The notes beneath the pieces are model-generated. The model was not told where the DNA came from. It was given only the letters and a program-made list of their open reading frames with translations, and did not search any database. 64,000 nt of DNA, taken from contig CAJHNH020002811.1 in assembly GCA_905116865.2 (NCBI GenBank), positions 7,501 through 71,500 of the forward strand, read 5' to 3'. The DNA is from Candidula unifasciata (Eukaryota > Mollusca > Gastropoda > Stylommatophora > Geomitridae). Of this stretch, positions 11,700 through 24,110 are shown piece by piece (the first letter of the stretch is position 1; each line of letters opens with the position of its first letter). Position numbers and translations under genes: made by a program.

Positions 11700-11945
11700 A
11701 TATATACGTGGGGTCCTCATCTCATCATATAGAAGGTCCTTTACAGAACGTCGCTCTCATCACGGTCTGCCTAAAAGAAACTCAGTTTCTCGCCTGCTCT
11801 TCCGCCTCATGTACTTTCATAGTCAAGGAATCACTTTTATTATGTTCCCATATTCGCGTTGGTCGACCCCTGCCCCTCCTTCCAGATACTATGCCTTCTG
11901 TTACTTTTCCAGTAATCCGTCGTGGCGCTTGATATGACCAAAATA
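11700..11945 (-). mobile_element. RTE-like LINE 3' fragment
   Basis: The plus strand reads GGTCCTTTACAGAACGTCGC then TCTCATCACGGTCTGCC. This is the reverse of the LINE end seen at 18.5 kb (GAGAGCGACGTTCTGCAAAG). It runs back to TGGCGCTTGATATGACCA, the segment that is amplified at 2.9-5.8 kb. Here it is single copy. Confidence 0.7.
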
Positions 11946-11970
11946 TGGTATTCTGAGAGTCTTTTTATAG

Positions 11971-12159
11971 TAGTTGCTCTCAACCTACCTAATGCTGCGA
12001 CACTTTAACACAGTTTCCTCATCTTGTGGCGACCCACAGACAAATATTTTATATAATAACTTTAACGAATATGTGTTTTCCGATGGTCTGGGGCGACACC
12101 TGTGAAAGGATCTATTCATTTAAAACAAAATGACGCGACTGGCAGGCTGAGAACCGCTG
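11971..12159. mobile_element. SPIN-like non-autonomous hAT element
   Basis: It begins TAGTTGCTCTCAACCTACC and TAATGCTGCGACACTTTAAC, continues TTTCCTCATCTTGTGGCGAC, contains ATATGTGTTTTCCGATGGTC, and ends GGCTGAGAACCGCTG. This order of blocks and the ends (consensus CAGTGGTTCTCAACCT and AGGTTGAGAACCGCTG) match the SPIN family of hAT transposons as I know it. About 190 bp, internally deleted. No 8-bp target duplication is obvious. Confidence 0.75.
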
Positions 12160-12210
12160 TTCTCTAGCATGTCAGCTCAAAAACCCTGATTTTTTTTTTC
12201 TTTACGACTG

Positions 12211-12610
12211 GGAGACAGTCCACGACACGGCTCACACCCTTATGTTGCTAAAGGTAGGATGGAGACAGTCCATGACACGGCTCACACTCTTATGTTGCTA
12301 AAGGTAGGATGGAGACAGTCCACGACACGGCTCACACTCTTATGTTGCTAAAGGTAGGATGGAGACAGTCCATGACACGGCTCACACCCTTATGTTGCTA
12401 AAGGTAGGATGGAGACAGTCCACGACACGGCTCACACTCTTATGTTGCTAAAGGTAGGATGGAGACAGTCCACGACACGGCTCACACCCTTATGTTGCTA
12501 AAGGTAGGATGGAGACAGTCCATGACACGGCTCACACTCTTATGTTGCTAAAGGTAGGATGGAGACAGTCCACGACACGGCTCACACTCTTATGTTGCTA
12601 AAGGTAGGTT
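12211..12610. repeat. 50-bp minisatellite, 8 copies
   Basis: The unit starts GGAGACAGTCCACGACACGG and is repeated exactly every 50 bp from 12211 to 12561. Variants are limited to CACGAC/CATGAC and ACCCT/ACTCT, so the array is young or homogenised. Confidence 0.97.
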
Positions 12611-12697
12611 GCATCTCAAAGGTCGTCATCACAACTACCCTTACTTGCTCCGTCATCGTTCTCTCCCCAGTTTTTGTGTGGGGTACAAGGCTGGTCT

Positions 12698-12993
12698 CCC
12701 CCCCCCCCCCCCCCCACTGGACGTTCAACTGAAAGGGTAGAACTTGGTGTAGTCATTACGTGCCCTAATAATAATTTTTTTACGACCTTGAGCCGGGCAT
12801 CAGTCAATTAGTCAGGGCCGAGCCTCGTTATGATACAGAAAGGCGCCTTAAAAAAAAAAAAGGTTGGGGGGGGGGGGGGGGGGCAAAAGCAGGGAAATCA
12901 AAATGCAGTTTTTGATCTGAAAGGGCGAAGATCTATTAGGGGCGGCATAAGCAGGGAAATCAAAATGCAGTTTTTGATCTTGAAGCGCGGCAT
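12698..12993. repeat. Poly-C and poly-G tracts with a short duplication
   Basis: There are 18 Cs at 12698-12715 and 18 Gs at 12866-12883. Then GCAGGGAAATCAAAATGCAG is followed by TTTTTGATCT, and this block is repeated once about 65 bp later. The opposed C and G runs could pair as an inverted repeat. Confidence 0.85.
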
Positions 12994-13149
12994 TCAAAGA
13001 CTCACACCATACAAAGAATATCTACCGCCCTGGACTGTGGGTAATTGTCACGTGAGGTAATACCAACGAGCGTAGGAAGGGGGAGGACGGTGAGTGCCTG
13101 TGGCATAGGAAAATAGGGGGCGGGGGTTGGGTGGGTTGTAGGGGTGCGT

Positions 13150-13230
13150 GCTGTCTCAGGTGTCATCACTGAGGGGGCGACAAAATGGGGAAAAATCTGT
13201 GTTTACATATATGTAACACACACATACACC

Positions 13231-13274
<44 letters not shown>

Positions 13275-13360
13275 GCACTCACATATACACGCGTGTGTGT
13301 GTCGGCGGGGAGAGGTGGACAGGAAATATTACGCACCAGTTACCCCCTGACCTTGCTACG
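13150..13360 (+). repeat. Family I repeat with internal (TA)n
   Basis: The flank GTCATCACTGAGGGGGCGAC and the far flank ACCCCCTGACCTTGCTACGC enclose a CA and TA microsatellite (13216-13273). The copy at 18690-18905 has the same flanks but a TG/CG microsatellite in the same place. Confidence 0.7.
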
Positions 13361-14869
13361 CAACCGCTGAGCTCCCCTCCCCCTTTCCCTCAATTTTGAC
13401 TAGAAAATATATGTCAGGTGGGGGGTAAGTTTCTGGGTAGAAACCGCAAAATTAGAAACTCACAACTTATCTAGTATCCCCGTGAAGTACAATGAACGAC
13501 ATTCAAAGAAGCTAATTTATTGGCCCGCTTTTAAATATTTATTCAATACTTTAAAAAAAAACACCCACATTAGTAAAGACGTTCTATGAGCCATAATCAT
13601 AGAAATTTCAAATAAACCTGCTCGTACACTTTACAGCCTTTTATATAGTCACACACGTATCGTTTTTATAACTTCAATTACATTATTAGGTTGAGGAATT
13701 TCATACAGCGTCCGTATTGGCATTTCTAAATGAACTATCTGAAGTCCATGTACGCTATTCATTCCTTTTGTCAACAGGGGGGTTTCAAATAACTGACTGT
13801 AAGCAAGAATCAATAGATCCTTTCATGATAAATCGTTTTCTGTAGATTGTGCAATTTTAATTGTCAATCAGGACGGCCTGAATGTACTGTTTCTTGTTTG
13901 CAAAAAAGTTTTTAGGTTGATCAGAAACTACGGCTCCATTCTCTTACGTGCCATGAATCCGCGCCATGACATTTGGCAGTCAGCTGGTTCTTGGGTTGTC
14001 TTGTCGGTCACGTCTGCAGCTGTGCGCTTGGTTCTGCGACAAGGCGGCCCGGTACACACAACAGCAAACAATATATCCTCTTGTTTATAATGACACACGG
14101 CCACGTCGGCGATCAAGGATATAAATGACACTTACTGGAAATATATACTGTTAATAAGGATTAGATATGTAAGTAGTTTTTACCATTGCTTATATTTTAT
14201 TGTTTGAATATATTGTATTAGGGATGTGCGGTAGTGGCTTGTCCCAACATACTGTCAGTTTGTTTATCGGGTAGTAAAGTAAAAACAAGCTGTTAGGATG
14301 GTGCTATATTCCGTTTTGAAATTGATGCCGAAATTCAGACAATTAATCTCAGTTGTAGTGGAATAAAAGTGGATTTTTTTTCAATTTATTTCCATTATTC
14401 TCAACTTTATGTCAGATTTACTAACTCACCCCCATCCGATCCCGCATAACAAGTAGCTAGAATGCATTTTTGCTTACTCGGTGTGAATTAATATACGATG
14501 ATCCTTGCTGTACTGCCTTTTAAGCGTTATACAGCATAAAGTTCAAATGTAAACGTGTGCTGCTAACTTTCGCCAGAAGTTGCAAAGGCGTAACTTGTGC
14601 GGTAAGTTTTTGTTTTATCAGAATAGAGCTGAAAGTTACACTCGTTGCACTAAAAAATATTCCAATGCAGTTATAAAATTTTTTCAAACACTAAGAAGAA
14701 AGAAAGGAAAAGGATGCCATATGTATTACCCACTGGACATTCTGAAGACGGGCTAGATAAGATTCCGTACTTTCTACACACAGATTAATCAAGTAACAGA
14801 AAATGTATTGATCGGCACTCATAGAAAGAAGTAGAAAGATAGAACACACTAGACAAAAAAAAAAAAATC
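13361..14869. other. Unassigned AT-rich DNA
   Basis: About 1.5 kb without a recognised gene, array or element. Homopolymer A runs and short ORFs only. Confidence 0.4.
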
Positions 14870-15425
14870 TAAAGCTATAGTTAAAGCACCGGAAATTGCA
14901 CACACAGCAGTGCTAAGCGAGGAAGGAAAAAAGACAATTGTTAGCTTTGCAAAAGAAGTTTTTAAACGAGCAAAATGCAGAATATGTTTTCTCAACCTTA
15001 CTGTATGGCACAGAGACATGGGACAATGAACAAACAACTGGAAAATCGTATCAATTCTTTGGAGATGTGGATATACAGAAGATTAGGTCGTATTTCATGG
15101 AAACAAAAGCTATCAAATACAGAGGTACTGAGGAAATTGGGAATGAAAAGAGAGTTGCTTGGTGAAATAAAAAAGAGACAAGTGAAATATTTTGGCCACA
15201 TTAAAAGACATAACAGTATTGTAAAGATCATCCTAGAGGGAAAGGTTAAAGGTAGGCGAGCAAGAGGCAGACGGCGTTACAAGTGGAAGGGTAACATCAA
15301 GAGATGGACGAACAGCAGTATGAGTGAGTGTACATCAAGGGCAAGAGACAGGGCTTGTTGGAGATCCATTGCAGCCAACCTTCATTGTGGAGACGGCACC
15401 TGATTGATGATTGATTGATTGATTG
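14870..15425 (+). pseudogene. RTE-like LINE C-terminus with (GATT)n tail
   Basis: The frame 14975-15403 encodes the basic tail that follows RT in RTE-like LINEs: LENRINSLEMWIYRRLGRIS, LRKLGMKRELLGEIKKRQVK, then YFGHIKRHNSIVKIILEGKV. It ends RSIAANLHCGDGT. The stop codon runs straight into GATTGATTGATT, so the 3' UTR is nearly absent, as expected for RTE elements. No RT catalytic core is present. The frame is open over 142 codons, so this copy is younger than its neighbours. The stub at 350 is the same family. Confidence 0.75.
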
Positions 15426-15569
15426 ATGCAGAATATTGGACGATAAATTATTATTGACGATGAAGAAATTAAAACAGAAACTCAGACAGAACCATGGCGT
15501 TTATATATCAAAATTACTTTGTGGAAAATTGTAAGAGGTGCAGGGTTTTACACCCCTATGATAAACAGT

Positions 15570-15765
15570 TGTATGTGACGTGGCAGGTCGACCCGAGCCT
15601 CAAATGGGTACCAAGATGGCTGTCCTGGGGAAGTAAAGACGGCCGGCGTAATGCTGACCACATTACCCGCCGAGTGCCGATTGGTCTGTAAAAATATAGG
15701 ACGCTCTGCCCATATACCCGATGCGCCTTAGGCGTAATAAAAGATCTTTACTTTTTACTTTACTT
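15570..15765 (+). mobile_element. SINE B copy, head missing
   Basis: Core and tail only: GCAGGTCGACCCGAGCCTCA, GACGGCCGGCGTAATGCTGA, GCCGATTGGTCTGTAAAAAT, CCGATGCGCCTTAGGCG, then a tail of TTTACTTTTTACTTTACTT. Confidence 0.75.
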
Positions 15766-16067
15766 ATGATAAACAGTTGCAGTAACGCCTCTAACTTCAC
15801 CATACTTTAATACTTTGATCCATGTCGGTTCTGTGACATAACTGAAATTATACAAGTGAATAAAATAACAAAGAAAACGTCAATTTCGGTTTAACTGGGC
15901 AGTGTATAAAAATTGTTTATGTATGAATAAAACATTAACGCCGTGATGAAAAATAGGAAACCGTGCAAAAAGGGGGAAAAAAGATTTTCCAGGATAAGTA
16001 ATTACGGAGAAATTCTCGAAAATACAATGGTACGAATTAGAAAACGGTCTATTGACCTATTTTTTTT

Positions 16068-16262
16068 AGACCAATCAGCGCTCGATGGATGATGTAATCA
16101 ACTTCCGGAAACTTTACCTGGTACTCATTTTAGATTGAGCTGCCATGGGGCCAAGATCATTGGGGGGCCGGGGGGGGGGGGGGAGGGCTGTTCTGGCTCG
16201 ATGCAGATTTGAACCTATAAGCCTTCAGACTCGAGGTGATTGTCTGTCTGCTACATCAAGGC
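16068..16262 (-). mobile_element. SINE B copy, diverged, with G-run
   Basis: AGACCAATCAGCGCTCGATG and GGTACTCATTTTAGATTGAG are the inverted family core. A G-run (16162-16182) interrupts it before the tRNA-like head ending near 16260. Confidence 0.55.
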
Positions 16263-16731
16263 AGCTGCCTGGGTTATTGATTAACTACTAACTTTTCCGT
16301 TAGTTTTTATCCCACGGCAATTTGTTTTAAATAAACAAATAACATCATTTGCGGACCATATAACACTGAGAGAACTGATTGCCCACATCCGCAAAAGGCA
16401 ATCTACATTCTTTGATCGTGTGTCGAGAAGGAGAAAACTGGAGTATATCGTGATAGTGGGAAGGTTGGGGGGGGGGGGAGGGGGGGGGAGAGGCAGAGGG
16501 AGCCTGAGAGAACAATGGCTGGACAGTTTGACACGATGGCATAAAAGATCATCTGTGTCATTGATTGAAAGTACACGTGACAGAAAGTTGTGGGGGAGAT
16601 GACTACCAACGCCACACATAATGGACTTTAAGAAGAAAAAGATAACATTGCCAACTCCAAATTAACCTTCTAGACTTTGTCAACTATTTCATTGCTATTC
16701 CCTTGCTGACCAGACCAACTGATTTCATGAG
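16263..16731. other. Unassigned DNA with G-rich tract
   Basis: A purine tract near 16465-16505 (G runs broken by A) keeps several frames open on both strands. No gene is called. Confidence 0.4.
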
Positions 16732-17696
16732 CTTTGTACGACTAGCGGACGAGACGAGTTCCCACTCTCTGTCCAAACTTTGTACGACTAGCGGACGAGA
16801 CGCGTCCCCACCCTCAGTCCAAACTTTGTACGACCAGCGGACGAGACGCGTCCCCACCCTCAGTCCAAACTTTGAACGACCAGCGGACGAGACGCGTCGC
16901 CACCCTCAGTCCAAACTTTGTACGACCAGCGGACGAGACGCGTCGCCACCCTCAGTCCAAACTTTGTACGACCAGCGGACGAGACGCGTCGCCACCCTCA
17001 GTCCAATTTTGTACGACCAGCGGACGAGACGCGTCGCCACCCTCAGTCCAAACTTTGTACGACCAGCGGACGAGACGCGTCGCCACCCTCAGTCCAAACT
17101 TTGTACGACCAGCGGACGAGACGAGTCGCCACCCTCAGTCCAAACTTTGTACGACCAGCGGACGAGACGCGTCGCCACCCTCAGTCCAAACTTTGTACGA
17201 CCAGCGGACGAGACGAGTCCCCACCCTCAGTCCAAACTTTGTACGACCAGCGGACGAGACGCGTCCCCACCCTCAGTCCAAACTTTGTACGACCAGCGGA
17301 CGAGACGCGTCCCCACCCTCAGTCCAAACTTTGTACGACCAGCGGACGAGACGCGTCGCCACCCTCAGTCCAAACTTTGTACGACCAGCGGACGAGACGC
17401 GTCCCCACCCTCAGTCCAAACTTTGTACGACCAGCGGACGAGACGCGTCCCCACCCTCAGTCCAAACTTTGTACGACTAGCGGACGAGACGCGTCCCCAC
17501 CCTCAGTCCAAACTTTGTACGACCAGCGGACGAGACGCGTCGCCACCCTCAGTCCAAACTTTGTACGACCAGCGGACGAGACAAGTCCCCACCCTCAGTC
17601 CAAACTTTGTACGACCAGCGGACGAGACGAGTCCCCACCCTCATTCCAAACTTTGTACGACCAGCGGACGAGACGAGTCCCCACCCTCAGTCCAAA
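16732..17696. repeat. 46-bp minisatellite, about 21 copies
   Basis: The unit begins CTTTGTACGACCAGCGGACG and carries a variable GACGCGTC(G/C)CC or GACGAGTC segment. The period is 46 bp; one copy lacks two bases. As 46 is one more than a multiple of three and the unit has no plus-strand stop in any frame, all three plus frames are open, the longest 342 codons. The apparent protein is a property of the repeat, and I see no promoter, splice or domain evidence for a gene. Confidence 0.95.
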
Positions 17697-17699
17697 GGG

Positions 17700-18029
17700 T
17701 CAAATTTGCACATGTAGTGTGTTATCTATAGTAAAGAAATAGACATTTATTGGTATGCACATGGTACTTATAGAAAAAAGTAGAAAGACAGAATAACACA
17801 CGTACCAACATGGAAATCGAAAGCTGTAGTTACCATGCCTGGAATCACCTCTGAATGACGACAACGCCTCGCCTCAGGAACACATGTGCTAAGATCGATG
17901 ACCAACAACTAGCTTTCGATTTTCATGTTGCCTAACGTGTACTTCTCTCTACATGTTTATTTATTTATTTTATGTAATGTTTCTACGGCCTCAAGAATTA
18001 CCAGTCTGTTTACTTCTGTGTATGAGGTT
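17700..18029. other. Unassigned AT-rich DNA
   Basis: No gene or array recognised. TTTATTTATTTATTT is a minor simple repeat. Confidence 0.4.
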
Positions 18030-18565
18030 TAGCAATAAAGTGGAAATACAGATGCCCATACACAGATTAAACAGCATTAATTAGTAGTCTATGGTTAAGC
18101 ACCAGCAAGGAAATTAAAGTCAACATTTTGAGAGCATGCATCTTCTCTGTAGCAACATATGGATGGGAGTCGTGGACCCCAGATCTCACAGTCCTTAAAG
18201 AAAATGGAGGTTTGCGAGCTAAAACGGTACAGACAAATTCTCAGAATACTACGGACAAAGAAGGAAAGAAATACTGACATTCTAAAAGATCTAAACATTC
18301 AGGAAGATTGGCCAGTAAACAGCATCTTGTTTTGGAAACTGCAATATGTTGGCCATATCAAGCGCCGCGGCGGATTCAAAAACATAATAGCAGAAGGCAA
18401 GATATCAGAGAAAAAGGGCACGGGCCGACCAACAGGAAGAGGGACACAGGGTATCCGTGGACTCTATGGATATGAAAGTTCACGAGGTGGGAGAGCACAC
18501 TAGAGACCGAGTTTCTTTCATGAGAGCGACGTTCTGCAAAGAACCTGCCACATGATGATGCCGTT
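18030..18565 (+). pseudogene. RTE-like LINE C-terminus (parent of the 106-bp array)
   Basis: Reads STFESMHLLCSNIWMGVVDP or, in another frame, ILRACIFSVATYGWESWT, then MEVCELKRYRQILRILRTKK, DWPVNSILFWKLQYVGHIKR and a GRPTGRG motif. After a frame change it ends MKVHEVGEHTRDRVSFMRAT then FCKEPAT, stop, and a short ATGATG tail. This copy retains as single sequence the segment amplified at 2.9-5.8 kb. It carries frameshifts and lacks the RT core. Confidence 0.75.
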
Positions 18566-18689
18566 TAGTATGTAGGATTAACGTGTAAACTTCACAGATT
18601 TCAAACTACAGTCATCGTCTCCGATGGTGAATCATTATCGCCACGAACTCCGTGGCACCAAAGTCGTAGAAAAGGAGCGTGCGAGGGGT

Positions 18690-18769
18690 GCGGTCAGCAC
18701 AGGATGTCATCACTGAGGGGGGCCAACTGGCAAAAAAATATGTTCAAAGTATTTAAAAAATGTGTGTGA

Positions 18770-18816
<47 letters not shown>

Positions 18817-18905
18817 CGTGTGTGTGTGTGCGTGCAAAAGAGGGAGGGTAAGACTGGAAATTTTCCGCACCGGGTACCACCCGACCTTGCTGCGTCAATA
18901 CGTGG
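18690..18905 (+). repeat. Family I repeat with internal (TG)n(CG)n
   Basis: The flanks GATGTCATCACTGAGGGGGG and GGTACCACCCGACCTTGCTG match the 13150 copy. Between them lies about 70 bp of TG with a CGCGCGCG core, a classic Z-DNA-forming sequence. Confidence 0.7.
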
Positions 18906-19084
18906 CACGTGATGATATTTGCTGCTAAATTACGGATGAAAAGCGCGGATTCTCTCTGTGTATGTGTGTCTTTCTCTCTTCGTCCTTCTCTCCACTCTCT
19001 CAAACTCACACACAGGCACGCACACACATCACCCAAAGCATAAAAGTCAAAAAGTTTTTATTTAAAACCTCCCGTGTGCTCCAA

Positions 19085-19355
19085 GCGGCTCTATTTTGGG
19101 GGTTGAGGGTGGGGGGGGGGGGGGGGGGGGGGGGGAGACAAGAATAGACGCACTGTCCCTACCAAACATGTCTATTAGCCATCTAATCAGAGGTGATTCC
19201 TTCCAATTTATCAGCACATCTGTCTGAGAGGCGAGGAACCAACAGTTTGCATATAAATAAATCAGATCTGTAGATAGAATGCGCATGCAACATTCTGGTC
19301 CCGAAAAATAGCCAGAGTACAGAACTGGTCGAATCAGGACTTTCTGCCAGAAAGA
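19085..19355 (+). mobile_element. Family C repeat with 25-G run
   Basis: 25 consecutive Gs (19111-19135) precede the family body: GACGCACTGTCCCTACCAAA, CACATCTGTCTGAGAGGCGA, AACAGTTTGCATATAAAT and a terminal AGGACTTTCTGCC. Confidence 0.65.
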
Positions 19356-19399
19356 CGGTGTTTGTCATTATTTTATGGAGTCTTCACTTCGTAGAATGC

Positions 19400-20018
19400 A
19401 ATTTTTTGTTATTTTGAAGCTACATCCTGGCCTTTTGCCGGGCCCTTGAATATAACCGGGCCCTACATATGGCCTAGCCTTAGATATAGGCTAACGTCTA
19501 AAAGGTTTCTGGGACCTCTCTACGGATGATCCTCATCCGCATGGTGGCACTTTGTGTTACGGGGTGTTTGTGTGATATCCTGGTGGGGTACAACTACCTA
19601 CCTGCCAGAAAGACGGTGATTGCATACAAGCAACAACTTCAGAACATTTCACAGCAATTAGGTGACGTCAAATCCCATTATACAAATGTATTCATTTTAT
19701 GGGCTTTTAGAAAACAAATTAGAATAAATGTAAATACTACAATTCCAATTTGCATGAAAAAAAAAAAAAAAAAACAATCACACTCTCTCATATTCACCTC
19801 TTTCCACTGGGAAAAATTAAATTTCGTGACAATCATAAGATTGGCGGCTATGCGGTGAAACACGAAATAAATCATCCATTGTTATTTGTTCTCGCGGTGT
19901 TTGTATTTTTGGAGACCTGTTTGTGTAAGACAGAAGTGGCTTAACCATTGTTTGTTTTAACATGGAGTTAAAAGACTGAGCATTAAAAGGCACTTATTGC
20001 TAAATAATTTTATCTATC
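19400..20018. other. Unassigned DNA
   Basis: No gene recognised. There is an A-run at 19759-19775 and a repeated CCGGGCCCT motif near 19440-19465. Confidence 0.4.
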
Positions 20019-20965
<947 letters not shown>

Positions 20966-21132
20966 TACCACGCACGCTTTTGTGTTTTTTCTTGATATTT
21001 ACAATATATTATTATATGAATATAACAAGCTTTATTGATAAAATACAACTGCTGTGTGACAGACGGGTGTTTGAAAGGGAAAAATGTAAGACGGGCCTGC
21101 GTGCCCAAATTGTGCCATTTTGAAGATAAAGT

Positions 21133-21312
<180 letters not shown>

Positions 21313-21364
21313 TGTCGATCGGGTTGCCCTCTCCAGACTGCTACTTAATGTTTTTACCATGTCA

Positions 21365-21500
21365 TGAGATTAAACAATCTCAGTCTGGACGGCAGACCAA
21401 CAAGACAGCTCCTAGGTACCCTGTTCAACCTTCACAGAAGTTATAATAAGTCATCCGTAACAGCTAAAACAGCCAGGTGTGACCTGCAGTCATGGGCGAG
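21365..21500 (+). repeat. Family G interspersed repeat
   Basis: CTCAGTCTGGACGGCAGACC followed by AACAAGACAGCTCC and GTTCAACCTTCACAGAAGTT matches, in reverse, 30130-30250 beside the Penelope-derived sequence. It probably belongs to the same Penelope-like element family. Confidence 0.5.
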
Positions 21501-21754
21501 TAAGGACGCGAAGATTGGGGAGAAATGTGCCAGATGTATTGAGTCACTTTTGCTAATCAACAGTTTTCACGCGCGAAATCAGTGTTGATAACCTCGGCTG
21601 TTTGCAGCCATGTAAATCGTGTCCTAGCGCCGGTTGTAACTCATTACAGTTGGAAGGAGTCGGGTGTACTATGTCGTGCCAGCAGTGGTTCTCAACGTGT
21701 GGCCATGCCTTATAGTCAGGTAGTTGCAGTTCCAAAGTTATAGTAAATGGGTGC

Positions 21755-22105
21755 CCCATTTCAAATGGTCAGATTTCCGAACCAATACACAAATAAGGCA
21801 AGAATCCAGGCAAGAGTATGTGTCTAATTTTATACGAAAACGCTGCTGGAACTATGTCGGCCACGCCCTTAGAATGGATCAATCAAGACTTCCTTACCAA
21901 GCCCTCATTTGGACACCACAGGGAAAAAGATCTCGTGGAAGACCAAGGGAAACCCTACGTAGAACTATCATCAGGGAAGGCTCGCTCATGGGCCACTCAA
22001 ACATCCAAGACCTACAACAGATTGCAACGAACCGCCATGCATGGAGAGTCATGACCTCTGCCCTATGTGCCGCACTCGACACAAGAGGAAAGACTAACTA
22101 ACACC
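21755..22105 (+). pseudogene. LINE C-terminal region
   Basis: The open frame 21724-22101 contains RKRCWNYVGHALRMDQSRLP, YQALIWTPQGKRSRGRPRET and QDLQQIATNRHAWRVMTSAL, the basic tail after RT in many invertebrate LINEs. The stop at 22099-22101 falls in an AACTAACTAAC tail. RT and endonuclease are missing, so it is 5'-truncated but lightly mutated. The 9.2-kb copy is an older relative. Confidence 0.75.
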
Positions 22106-22109
22106 TGTG

Positions 22110-22644
22110 CCAGCGAAAACCACACAAAATACACAGACTTTTAGAAATACCTCGAAAACTTCTGTGTGGATCACTAGGAATATTTACATGTGGTTTTAAA
22201 TTCACCTATCCTTATAATTTTATGATTAACATTTGCACAGGTGCTGCTTTTTCCCCTGAAGCGGTGAATTTGTTTCATCTTTGTTTGACTAATAATTTGT
22301 GTTCCCGTAAAATATAGAATATACAGTCACTGACATGCATGGAGACTGTTAGAAATCACTTCACATGTGCGGCGATGCATGACAATTTTTTTAATAGCCT
22401 ATCACGCATACAATGACAAATTGTCTTCATCTATATTACTGGGAGGCTCATGCTGTAAATGACGACATGAGAGTGAAATGCGTGCAGTATGATGTTTTCA
22501 AAAGTTCCTGGGACTCAGCTACTCGCAATCTGATTGTTTACTTTGAATCGGTGTCTGTTATTTTCATGTACCGTAAACAAGGCAACATGAACACGATGTT
22601 TGTTTTCATTAAAAATATAATTCTTACAATTACTTGATTTTTCT
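22110..22644. other. Unassigned DNA
   Basis: No gene or recognised element; short ORFs without support. Confidence 0.4.
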
Positions 22645-22880
22645 CGGCGTCTGTGACTTGGGCGTTGCGAACGCGCTTCGTAATGCCGGTGTGCCGGGTT
22701 TGATCCCAGCCGCGGACGGCTTGTCTTGCATTAGTTTCGACAGTGGTACCGAGAGCTGACCTTTCAGGGGCAATGGCAAACTAATGAACGTAAAATTTAC
22801 AGAGAAAAACCACCACAGCCAAACATTGCTGAATTTGGTTCGACAATGTCCTGCAAAGGATACGCAACTAACTTTAACTT
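22645..22880 (+). mobile_element. SINE A copy (tRNA-derived)
   Basis: The A-box-like head GTGACTTGGGCGTTGCGAAC and B-box-like GGGTTTGATCCCAGC are followed by the body GTTTCGACAGTGGTACCGAG, AGAGAAAAACCACCACAGCC and the tail CCTGCAAAGGATACGCAAC. The best copy is at 35949. Confidence 0.75.
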
Positions 22881-23325
22881 TTAACATGATTAATAACAGG
22901 AAAGATGATATCAGGAGGAGAATCGGCACAGAAGCACTACTGAAATGTATAGGTACTCAACAAATCAAATGGTTTGGCCATGTAACTAGACTGGTAGCAG
23001 AGAGGGCACCATTAGAGAAATGTGATACAGATACAACAGTAACAGACCCAGAGGTCGACCACGCAGAATATGGACCGCAGAAATATCAGAGACACTGAAA
23101 AGTAAGGCGGACAGAAGGGCCTGTTCTAGAGATCTCTTCCTCCCATGACGCCGCGAGGCATTCCAGGAGTAGAGAACAGAAGGGCCTGTTCTAGAGATCT
23201 CTTCCTCCCATGACGCCGCGAGGCATTCCAGGAGTAGAGAACAGAAGGGCCTGTTCTAGAGATCTCTTCCTTCCCTGACGCCGCGAGGCATTCCAGGAGT
23301 AGAGAAAAGAAGAAGAAGAAGATTA
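22880..23325 (+). pseudogene. LINE C-terminus with triplicated 65-bp segment
   Basis: RRRIGTEALLKCIGTQQIKW then FGHVTRL is LINE tail protein. Near the end, the segment AGAAGGGCCTGTTCTAGAGA through CATTCCAGGAGTAGAGAA is present three times (about 23113, 23178, 23243). The copy ends in (AGA)n at 23306-23322. No RT core. Confidence 0.65.
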
Positions 23326-23494
23326 ACAGGTTGCGTGCCAAATTTCAATAATTACCACTAAACGATAACTGCGTTACATAAAGCAACTACTTCTGAAATG
23401 GATTAAAGCAGACATACTGGAGTGCGCCGTGTGACGAAATGGTTTCTTAGCTTTTATTTAACATATTTTATCAATTTAATGTTGAAAAAAGCTA

Positions 23495-23665
23495 CTGTGG
23501 TATAGCGGCTAAGTGTATGCTTGCCGACTCAAAGGTCCTGGGTTGAAATTCGCATCGAAGAGGATATTTTGTGTGTGTTCAGAACTGACCCTGGCTCACA
23601 GCTTGATCCAGCTTAAAATAGGTACCAGGTAATGACTTTTGAAGTAAAATCGGCCGGCGTATTGT
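23495..23665 (+). mobile_element. SINE B copy with well-kept head
   Basis: GTGGTATAGCGGCTAAGTGT (A box) and GGTCCTGGGTTGAAATTC (B box) are the clearest Pol III-like boxes of this family. The core continues to AAAATCGGCCGGCG, where the copy stops. Confidence 0.75.
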
Positions 23666-23739
23666 TTACTCCATCACAAATCAGGCTCAGAAAGGTGGGT
23701 CCGGTTACGTCAATCCAGAGGTCGCTGGTAGTGAGAATC

Positions 23740-24110
23740 ACCAGGATATTTTGCCCGGTCTATTCGGGTGTGTTTTGGAATGAGCAGACAGATAGGCTGG
23801 CTGGAATTACTTCATTTGGGGGTGTACTACAATAGCGCAAAGCAGAAGTGATCTCAAACGCGTGGGATGGGGTAAAAGGGGAAATTAAAGATACTGAAAA
23901 TCCATACCTGAAGAGAATGATACAGCGAGAAGTAGCTGTGTTCTCTGGGCGCCACTCCAGACTCAGATTGAAGGCAAGACGAGTAGTTGAGCAGACGACA
24001 ACAGGTACCATCCGTATGGAAACTCATCGCAGACTGTCGTGGAGGAGGGGGTGGAGCTAATATGGGCTCGCCCTGAATGCTGTGCTGAATGCTGTGATGT
24101 CGAATCTTCA
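23740..24110 (+). pseudogene. Family F: RNase H-type fragment
   Basis: WNEQTDRLAGITSFGG resembles the GNExADxLA end of a retroelement RNase H. It continues EVISNAWDGVKGE and, in another frame, RLRLKARRVVEQTTTGTIRM. The same order (GNEQADGLAGSAP, then RMMHLGVTRGFGRHTTLGVK, then TTTGTISIGTLRWLL) occurs at 28240-28590. Frame changes show decay. Confidence 0.55.

Noticed and set aside
16403..16619. Proline-rich proteins on minus around 16.5 kb
   Set aside because: They come from a G-rich tract; three overlapping frames are open at once, which is typical of low complexity.
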